From: Epiperipatus broadwayi
Lineage: Eukaryota > Onychophora > Udeonychophora > Euonychophora > Peripatidae
DNA: 64,000 nucleotides
Direction of reading: 5' to 3'
Assembly: GCA_028023455.1 (NCBI GenBank)
Contig: JAQFVV010012446.1
Location: 3,350,001 to 3,414,000, forward strand
This document shows positions 57,040 through 64,000 of this stretch, piece after piece. Under the pieces are notes generated by a model that was not told the DNA's origin, searched no databases, and saw nothing but the letters and a program-made list of their open reading frames with translations. A program made the position numbers and the translations under genes. Position 1 is the first letter of the stretch. Each line of letters opens with the position of its first letter.

Positions 57040-57740
57040 GAGGCAAAACTCTCCATACAGTAGTGCCACCCTGTGCCAAACAGAGTAATCAATGGATGCA
57101 GGAAGACGTGCATAAAATCACTATCTACTGCCTACTCATCCAATATCCCCAGAGCAGTTTCTAAGTTGTAGCTTTTTTCAGTGAGGAGCCTTGGATCTGA
57201 GAGCACTACACTTAGATATTAGGATCTAATGCTGCCCTTCAGCATCCACCTTTTATTTTTGCCTCTGTGAAAATGACTTGTGTAAGCATAAAGAATGGTG
57301 GTCATGTGATGTTTGATAGTTTAATACCAATCCTGCCCAATAGGCTTATGGTAACTGTGGTTATTAAAGAACGAAAGACACCAAAAAGTATGGATGCTGA
57401 ACTGAGTTCAGGTCTATATGACTATACAAGCCAATGAGCTTAGCTTGAAAATATTATTGTGTTTTCATTTTGGACTCAAAGTTTTATAGTTGGTTAAAAA
57501 AGTAAAAGGTTCCTGCTGAAGGGTAGCATTAGATCCTAAGATCTAGATGCAGTACCCTCAGATCCAAGGCTCCTCACTGATGAAAGTCACAAGTTAGAAA
57601 CTAGTTTGGGATATTGAATGAGTAGGCACTAGATGGGGATTTTATGCACAAACCTGATTATTCTGGCTTGCATTGAATGGCACAACTGTAGTGGAGAGTT
57701 TTCCCATTGTGAAAACAGCTTGGGTAAGCATAAGGAATGG
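57040..57740. mobile_element. Family A, two units in opposite orientation
   Basis: A forward unit (about 57043-57255) has a ribozyme relic at 57147-57188 (minus), in which the core is degraded to CTGAAAA. An inverted unit (about 57285-57720) carries the ribozyme at 57571-57611. They are separated by 'tgcctctgtgaaaatgac'; 'cagaggcaaaactctcc' at the left end is complementary to it in part. Confidence 0.8.
57571..57611 (+). ncRNA. Hammerhead ribozyme, family A, slightly reduced
   Basis: TCCTCA, CTGATGA, a weaker stem II, GAAA, the palindrome ACTAGT and the triplet GTT are present. The 3' strand of stem I has lost one G (TGGGA), so stem I is shorter. Confidence 0.72.
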
Positions 57741-58079
57741 TGGTCATGTGATATTTGATGATCCTAAGGAATATATGAAGCAAAGGAGGACCATGAAAAT
57801 TGTTAAAAATGATCAATTAGGAAGAAGTGAAAATCAAAAGTTTTGAATGATGTTAAGAAACATTATTGTGAATTGGCAAGGAAAGCTATAGAAGAAAATA
57901 AAAAATCTTAGAAGGGTAAAACATCTTGGTATTGGAAGGAAAGTTATTTCTGCAATAAGATTTAAAAATATATAATATTTGCATATTTTTTTCTTATTGC
58001 ATCCTGAAGTGGATGGAAGAGTTCTATAAAGTGTTATATATCTCCTATAATTACCGTATGTTCTGAATTGCCTAGTATT

Positions 58080-58425
58080 TTGGTTCTATACCAATCCTGC
58101 CAAAAGGATGACAGTGGCTGTGGTTTTAAAAAAAACCCAGTGATACCAAAATGTATAGATACTGAACTGGGTTTTGGGATCATAGCTTTATGGTTAATTA
58201 AATAGGTAAAAGTTGGTTTCTGGAAGGTTGCAATAGATCCTAAGATGTAGGTCCAGTGATCTCAGACCCCAAGACCCCTCATTGATGAAAGCCACAAGTT
58301 AGAAACTAATCTGGTGATATTTCATGAGTAGGAAGTAGGTAGGGGTTTATGCACACACCTTACAGCATCCATTGATTACTCTGGCTTGCACTGGGTGGCA
58401 CTACTGTATGAGAGTTTGCTACTAT
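58080..58425 (+). mobile_element. Family A unit nested in the LINE, ribozyme decayed
   Basis: Landmarks run in unit order from 'ccaatcctgccaaaaggat' to 'ggcactactgtatgagag'. The ribozyme (about 58276-58317) has its first core base changed (TTGATGA); GAAA remains. Confidence 0.75.
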
Positions 58426-59073
58426 TTTAAATGAAGGTGCAAAACATGCATTTAAATTGCCAAAGAAGAGAAAAGCTCTAGGAAATGATTGAATTATTAT
58501 TGATATTTTAAAAGAAACAGATAAAGAATTAGAAAAATTGTTGGCTAAGATATATATTAAATATCTAAATGATAAAGAGGCACCAAATGATTTGAAGGAG
58601 GCAGTACTAATATTATACTAATATTAATATGTAAGAAAGTTGAGATAGAATATATTAGAAATTTTTAAATTGATCAGAGTTCCGTCAGCTTTAACACAAA
58701 ATCATTACCAAGATAATTATAACTCGTCTATTGCAAACTTTGGATTTTAACCAACCAAAAGAACAGGATGGATTTAAAAGTGGTTTTAGCACAATAGATC
58801 ATATTTAACTATTGAGCAAAGTGATAGAAAGGACCAATAAATAGGAGTTACCATTATGTTTGGATTTGTAGATTATAAAAATGCATTTGATTCTGTTATA
58901 TTTGTATAGTAATTAGAGTATTGGATCATCAAGATATAGATGCAGGATATTGTCATATTCTCAAGAATATTTATCAAAATTCAACAACAATGGTTAGATG
59001 TGATGATACGAAGGAAATTAACATTAAGAAGGATGTTTTTACAGCAGTTTTACAAGAAGTATTTTATGGATTA

Positions 59074-59202
59074 AAGTAGGAAACTAAGGTCAGACATTGT
59101 TAGCCAAAGGGTCAGTGCAGTCACCTTACAAGCAAGCAGTTGTTGCGGGTTCATTTTCCGGCCGATGCTATGACATATGGGAAAAAAAGTAGGAAACTAA
59201 GG
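59074..59202 (+). repeat. 16-bp target-site duplication around the SINE
   Basis: AAGTAGGAAACTAAGG occurs at 59074-59089 and 59187-59202, exactly flanking the SINE. Confidence 0.92.
59090..59186 (+). mobile_element. tRNA-derived SINE, copy 3
   Basis: Its head GTTAGCCAAAGGGTCAGTGC, an anticodon arm with loop CTTACAA, box B-like GCGGGTTCATTTTCC, GGCCGATGCTATGACAT and a GGGAAAAAA tail place it in the same family as 37065. The perfect target duplication shows that the ~97-bp unit is a complete element. Confidence 0.9.
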
Positions 59203-59230
59203 GAATAAAAATAAATGAAGATTATTTAAG

Positions 59231-59243
59231 TCATTTAGATTCT
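59231..59243 (+). repeat. 13-bp target-site duplication, left (family A insertion)
   Basis: TCATTTAGATTCT, repeated at 59891-59903. Confidence 0.9.
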
Positions 59244-59890
59244 AAACAAGGCAAACTCCATACAATACTGCCACCCTGTGCCAACCAGAGCAATCAATGA
59301 ATGCCAGAAGGCTTGTGCATAAAATCCCTTTAGATTCTAAACAAGGCAAACTCTCCATACAGTACTGCCACCCTGTGCCAATCAGAGCAATCAATGAATA
59401 CCAGAAGGCTTGTGCATAAAATCCCCATCTAATGCATATTCATCCAATATCCCCAGACTAGTTTCTAGCTTGTGGCCTTCATCAGTGAGGAGCTTTGGAT
59501 CTGAGAGCACCGCACCTAGATCTTAAGATTTAATGCAACCCTCCAGCAACCGCCTTTTATCTCTACTTAACTATAAAACTATGAGAATGAAATTGGAAAA
59601 CACAAAAATATTTTCAATCTAAGCTCAATAGCCTATATAGTCATATGGGTCTGAACTCAGTTCAGCACCCATACATTTTGGTATCTTTGGCTCTTTAACA
59701 ACCATAGACAACACTATCCTATTAGGCAGGATTGGTGTTAAACCATCAAGCATCACATGATCACCATCTTTTATACTATCACCTTTATTGATTACTCTGG
59801 TTGGCACAAGGTGGCAGTACTGTATGGAAAGTTTGCATTGTTTATAAACAATTATGTGCTAATAAGAGATGGTGATCATGTGATGCTTGA
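59244..59890. mobile_element. Family A insertion with 13-bp target duplication
   Basis: The 647-bp insert splits the LINE reverse transcriptase just before its DD box. It has a 95-bp tandem duplication at the left end (59234-59328 and 59329-59424, including part of the target), then a nearly full forward unit, then an inverted stub from about 59785 ('attgattactctggttggc') to 59890. It contains the hammerhead at 59450-59491. Confidence 0.9.
59450..59491 (-). ncRNA. Type I hammerhead ribozyme, family A (dispersed copy)
   Basis: Stem I TCCTCA/TGGGGA, CTGATGA, stem II AGGC/GCTA (one pair now G-U), GAAA, palindrome ACTAGT and triplet GTC. Confidence 0.85.
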
Positions 59891-59903
59891 TCATTTAGAT
59901 TCT
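59891..59903 (+). repeat. 13-bp target-site duplication, right
   Basis: Identical to 59231-59243. Confidence 0.9.
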
Positions 59904-60560
59904 GTAGATGACGTAATTGTTTTTGCAAATAATGCTTCAGAGCTTCAGGAAATGCTATAAGAGTTTTCAAATGAGAGTAAAAAGGGAAGACTAAATGTTT
60001 AAAAAACCAATTTCCTCAAAGAAAACACAAATTGATATTCATGAATTAGAAGTTATCAACGACAAATACTTGGGTCAGATTGTTAATACAGATGGAAACA
60101 ATGAATGAAGTTAAATCATAGCATTAAACTTGTGGTAGAGTATTTTTGGTAGAAGTAATTTAATATTAAAAGGAAATATGCCCATGTATTTGAAAAGGAA
60201 GGTTTTTATAAATATGATTTACCAGTTTTTACTTATGAATCTGAGATCTGAATACTTACCAGAAGACCAAAATAGAGACTTCAAAACCCTCAATGAATTA
60301 TGGAGAAACATATGTTAGGAGAATATAAAATACTTGGATGAGGGAATCAACATATTACAAACATCACTGAAAGAATTAACAGATCGAAGTAGAGCTGGGT
60401 TCAATATATTTCTAGAAGATCTAATGATAAATAGGCAGTTGGAATTTTAAATTGGATTTCAAGAGATTGAAAAAAGACCACATGTTAGATTGGTGGTTGA
60501 AATAAATGAATTTTCTTATAAATCGTGGAGAAGCTAGGAATTCCTAGAATGTATTAATAA

Positions 60561-61190
60561 TGTTTGAAAATTTTCTTTATTAATTAAACTTTTCTCTTAG
60601 ATTTCTAAAAGGAATACAATAATTTTTACACATAAAACTTTACTCCCATTAATCCAGATATATCTCATATGCCAAAGAGAGTCATCACTGACATCGATCT
60701 TGCAATCATTTATTTTGATTTAAGGAGTCATTTAACCTTCCATCAGAAGATACAGTAACGTAAAGCACGTTGGATGAATGAATTATCATCCAATACTGTT
60801 TTGATTATTTCTCCATATCCGTAAAGTAATTATTTTCATATTATGAAGGTAATTTAGTACTGCTAATGATAATTTATTTTCAGTTTGCTTAAGTTTTTGA
60901 AATTGCATAAAGTTAGAAAACTATCCATATCCTTTGAACAATCTGAATAATATAACAAGCGTGCATCTGAGGTTCACTGACAAAATCATTTGGACAATTC
61001 TACAATACACCTCACTGTTAACAATCTTTAATAATAAAAAAAGAAGGTTATTAATGTTACTTACCAGTAAAAATTTTATTCCTATTTCTTAGAAGAGTTT
61101 TTGTTTAAAATAATGCTTATGAGTAGGCAGAAAGTCATTCATATGATTCCAGGAGTCGATGTTGACTTAGCAGTACTTAATAATAATAGT
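60561..61190. other. No feature recognised
   Basis: A+T-rich DNA without a signature. Confidence 0.45.
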
Positions 61191-61199
61191 GATCATCAT

Positions 61200-61530
61200 C
61201 ACCATCAGTAATGTTGACTTGGCTGCACCTATTAATAATATAGTAATTATCATCATCATCATCACATTACCATGATCATCATTGTTATCACATCATCAGC
61301 ATCACCTTTATAATCATCATTTTGAGATTATCATCATCACCATGATCATTCATTGTTATTACCACATCACTATTATTGCTATCATCCGCATCACCTTTAT
61401 AATCATCATTTTGGGGATCATCATCGTCACATGATCATTCATTGTTATCGTCACATCACTATTATTGCTATCATCAGCATCACTTTTATAATCATCATTT
61501 TGGGATTATCATAGTCATTATGATCATTCA
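61200..61530 (+). repeat. Minisatellite, ~89-bp period, built on ATC triplets
   Basis: 'atcatcagcatcacctttat' starts at 61292, recurs at 61381 with one change, and again at 61470, a constant 89-bp step. Each unit also has 'atcatcattttgggat' and 'catgatcattcattgttat'. There are about three full units plus flanking ATC repeats. Confidence 0.85.
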
Positions 61531-61564
61531 TCACAATCAATTATTTTTTATAAATTTGACTTAA

Positions 61565-61655
61565 TCATCCGCCATGGCAGAGTGGTGATCAAAAATGGGA
61601 CATGCTAAGAACACTCTGATTACAGGTACAGCCTGCCGATTGGCTTTTTTTTATT
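61565..61655 (+). mobile_element. tRNA-like SINE head
   Basis: CCGCCATGGCAGAGTGGTGA resembles box A, and GATTACAGGTACAGCC sits where box B would be; a T-rich tail follows. It is weakly preserved. Confidence 0.45.
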
Positions 61656-61904
61656 TTTTTATCTAACTACCTACACTCATTTTCACATAAGGGATTGACC
61701 ACATAAATTAGAAGGCAAAACTGACTGATATTAAATGGAACATTGTGAAGTTGGAAGAAAAAGTGAAGAGATGATCCTTTTAAAAACGGACATGTATTTT
61801 ACAATCATCATTTTTCAATTAGCATCGATCCAGTTCCTGATTATCTCTTACTGTTGCTTAGCATATCGATATGTAACTATCATAGCTTTCCCGTTTATTT
61901 TTAA

Positions 61905-62025
61905 ATTAGCTGTCCCGCGCGATTTGCGCCGTTGGTAGCGCGTCCGAGTTGGATCGGGAGATCCCAGGATCGATTCTGGCGCTCGAATTTCTTATGAACT
62001 CCTAGCAATAAACCATTAGCATTTT
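61905..62025 (+). mobile_element. tRNA-derived SINE (family E), best-preserved head
   Basis: GCGCCGTTGGTAGCGCG is a clear D-arm/box A region, followed by an anticodon-like CCGA...TCGG hairpin and the box B CCAGGATCGATTCTGG. The T arm is one base short of a normal tRNA and no acceptor stem closes, so I read it as a SINE head, not a tRNA gene. The tail 'cttatgaactcctagcaata' is the family E tail. Confidence 0.7.
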
Positions 62026-62061
62026 CTTTTTTTTTTTAGTATCTGAATAATATATATATTT

Positions 62062-62147
62062 TAATGTGTCAAAGCGTCGGCCGGGAAGCAAACCTCTGGG
62101 CAACTGCTCGTAAGGCAGCTGTGCTAACCACTCGGCCACCAACGCTT
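62062..62147 (-). mobile_element. tRNA-derived SINE, copy 4, cloverleaf preserved
   Basis: On the minus strand an acceptor-like stem AGCGTTGG pairs with CCGACGCT. The D region is TGGCCGAGTGGTTAGCA, and the anticodon stem GCTGC/GCAGT holds loop CTTACGA (anticodon TAC, valine). The T arm, AGGTTTGCTTCC, is decayed. Then comes an ACACATTAAAA tail. The family head therefore derives from a tRNA, most simply tRNA-Val. Confidence 0.85.
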
Positions 62148-63004
62148 GACAATTATTTTTTTATACCTAATTATCACTCTTTGTGCGAATCTTGGATATT
62201 TTTTTTTTGTAATTTAATATTGTTCTGACAGCTAAAGTCTCGTATTTCATTCACTGTTGATCAAACAAGTCTTAGATACACCTTTTTCTAAATAGGTAAA
62301 ATAATGAACGCAGTTTACTTAAAATAACGCTGGATATTTTCATGAATGGCATTTTAAAATGCTTTTGTCTTCTCTATTTAATTTCAGACTATCTTCTATT
62401 CGCTTCATGTTTCATAATTAACAATTTTAATCAAAAAGAATTTTTATTATAGTTAATTATATGTTATGATGATATATATATATGTATTTTAAATTTGAAG
62501 AAAAATTTAAAAAAGTATATTTGTTAATTAACTTTAAAGGTAATTACTTGCCTTCTTTTTATAATTTTTTTTTTTTAATTTTAATATATATATATATATT
62601 AATTAGTAACATTTCAGAAGTCGTTTGCCTGTTATGTAAATTAATAGAATATTTTTAGATTTTTAATCTGAAATGAAATAAGATTAAAAATGAATATTTA
62701 TTTACGAGTAATCTTATGAATATTATATTTCTTTTATCTGGCAAGCCTTCACAAATCATTAATTTTTTTTTTTTATTATTGGTTTAAATTGCTTCTGCGT
62801 TAAAATGGCGCTGTCTTTTCAAATTATTCATGCTTAGATAGAATTAAACAAAATTGTTAGATAATTGGCTAAATCACATAAGTTTTAATTTAAAAACGGA
62901 TAGTGTATATATAGGAATATGAAGAGTTATATACTTTTTCACCTCTATGCCAGTTACTGTAAATTTTAATTATTAATGATAGGTAGGAGGGTTCATGTGA
63001 GTGT
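62148..63004. other. A+T-rich DNA, no feature recognised
   Basis: Contains AT dinucleotide runs at 62473 and 62584. No coding signature. Confidence 0.45.
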
Positions 63005-63120
63005 TTAGTGGTTTCATAATATAATAGCATCAACTTGCCGTATTCATGATCTGGAGTTCAAATCCAGGCTAGATAAAGCTCAAAAATTCTTTCAGGTTCT
63101 AGTTAGGAAACTACCGAGTA
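63005..63120 (+). mobile_element. tRNA-like SINE, another family
   Basis: TTTAGTGGTTTCATAATATA is box A-like, and CTGGAGTTCAAATCCAGGC is a complete T arm with box B. The downstream part differs from families C and E. Confidence 0.6.
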
Positions 63121-63369
63121 TTAGTCAATAAATGTAGTTATTTTTAGTTAGACATTCAAACAGGAATAGAAAATCTCAAACCCTATCCCCTCTCTCAGCC
63201 CACTATCAGAAGGTAAATTCGTGCGAAAACTTTCTTCACCGTTTTTTTTTTTGGTGGGGGGGAGGTGTGTGTGGAGGTTTGCCTTATAGTGGGATATTTA
63301 AAAGCTGTTTTTTTTTTTAAAAAAATTAGAATTGTAGAGCATTCAATTATTTTGTAGTGATAATGGTTT

Positions 63370-63505
63370 TTTTCCTCAAGAGTTCATAGGAATTTCGAAT
63401 ATCGGAAGTGCCAGAACCGAAATTGATCCGAGGACCCTATTATCCGAGGATCCTATTCTCCAGAATCTAACTTTCTACCAGTGCACTAAATCACGGTGGC
63501 CATTT
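63370..63505 (-). mobile_element. tRNA-derived SINE (family E)
   Basis: On the minus strand: GATTTAGTGCACTGGTAGAA, TTAGATTCTGGAGA, an internal short duplication (GGATCCTCGGAT / GGTCCTCGGATC), box B-like GGATCAATTTCGG, TTCTGGCACTTCC and the family tail 'tcctatgaactcttgagg'. Confidence 0.65.
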
Positions 63506-64000
63506 TTTAGTGTAGTAGCAATTAAATGAAAAGTTTTAATAATTTTAGGCTTACAAAGTATGCTATTTACATTTTAAAAATGGCCCCCTCCCCCTCACAT
63601 CCAGATTTTATTTAAAAAAAAGTTTTTTAAAAAATATATTACCGTAAAATAAAAATTAAATAAATAAATTGAATATTTAGTTGTTCAAGAGATCATGTGA
63701 CATTTGGTCACCGGATGTGATATGTTGAGCTATCCGTTAGTTTATTACTGCACACCTATATCTATAAAATAGAAGTTGGTTAAGTAAAGTTAATTGTTTT
63801 ATTAAATTTGACTATTTTATGAACTAATGATTTTAAACATCTTTTATTGTCATTTAAGAAAATATTGCAAAAGACATGGTTCGGTTAAAGCGAATCTTTC
63901 GTCATATCAGGATTCATAGTAATGATTTTGTAAAATAGAGTTCATTGATGTGTTCTTTTTTTATGTACAGTAGAAATAATTTTATTTTATTTTACACTCA
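63506..64000. other. No feature recognised
   Basis: A+T-rich DNA to the window end; no signature. Confidence 0.45.

Larger units (their letters stand above)
57750..60560 (+). pseudogene. LINE with reverse transcriptase, fragmented by nested insertions
   Basis: The RT region starts at about 58440: LPKKRKALGND, DILKETDKELEKLLAKIY, LNDKEAPNDLKEAVLIL, then FGFVDYKNAFDSVI at about 58858 (motif A) and LKNIYQNSTTMVRCDD, followed by TAVLQEVFYGLK. The YADD region follows after an insertion at about 59905: DDVIVFANNASELQEML. Thumb and C-terminal pieces continue to about 60500. The segment 57750-57965 may be the upstream linker. Insertions are a SINE (59090-59186) and family A copies (about 58080-58425 and 59244-59890). 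Stops and frameshifts are dense. It resembles the family at 36355-36940. Confidence 0.82.

Noticed and set aside
57147-57188. Active hammerhead in the forward family A unit
   Set aside because: The core has degraded to CTGAAAA and stem III has changed, so it is counted as a relic.
61905-61985. Functional tRNA gene
   Set aside because: The D and T arms look good, but no acceptor stem closes and the T arm is short. The downstream tail is shared with other SINE copies.
62062-62147. Functional tRNA-Val gene
   Set aside because: The cloverleaf is visible, but the T loop is decayed and four scattered copies with A-rich tails and one target duplication show it is a SINE.

Overview
This window looks like intergenic or intronic DNA from an invertebrate animal with a very A+T-rich genome. 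I could not place the species. I found no intact host protein gene and no intact ordinary tRNA or rRNA gene. Nearly everything recognisable is mobile-element DNA at different stages of decay: non-LTR retrotransposon (LINE) fragments, tRNA-derived SINEs, hAT and Tc1/mariner-type DNA transposons and their short derivatives, one processed pseudogene of elongation factor 1-alpha, and several foldback repeat families.

The main result is that at least two, and probably four or more, of the repeat families carry type I hammerhead self-cleaving ribozymes. All of these have a minimal palindromic stem III. Family A has a 465-bp unit with core CUGAUGA, stem II, GAAA, palindrome ACUAGU and cleavage triplet GUC, with stem I formed by UCCUCA and UGGGGA. 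A diverged relative at 38999-39039 has an almost canonical hammerhead (CUGAAGA, GACC/GGUC, ACCGGU, GUC). Family B has the core CUGAUGA, stem II GUGCU/AGCAU, palindrome AUACGUAU, site AUA, and a two-part stem I, and sits beside a tRNA-like Pol III promoter. Family C joins a tRNA-like head to a weaker hammerhead-like motif. Copies of all three families are arranged as inverted, foldback pairs.

Layout: 1-3500 holds head-to-tail LINE copies (minus strand) and a TA-flanked TIR element; 5.1 kb a hAT miniature element with a perfect 8-bp target duplication; 8 kb the EF1A pseudogene; 11-15 kb foldback repeats of families A, B and C; 21-26 kb LINE remnants, a SINE and families B and C; 26.3-28.6 kb mariner, foldback and hAT miniatures; 29.4-31.1 kb three more head-to-tail LINE copies; 33.5-34.2 kb an inverted family B pair; 36-38 kb LINE and SINEs; 38.4-45.6 kb a complete but decayed hAT element, into which a 3.65-kb family A concatemer (direct and inverted 465-bp units) inserted with a perfect 16-bp target duplication; 46-53 kb mostly featureless; 53.4-60.6 kb a TA-flanked element, an inverted family B pair, mariner and LINE remnants, and family A and SINE copies nested in a LINE with clear target duplications; 61-64 kb a minisatellite and several tRNA-derived SINEs.

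The hammerhead repeats resemble non-autonomous retroelements of the kind described as metazoan retrozymes and as hammerhead-bearing Penelope-like elements, whose RNAs self-cleave and can circularise. That reading is an inference. The multimeric insertion with an exact period and target-site duplication fits copying from a circular or concatemeric RNA. Assignment of the LINE clades is left open.
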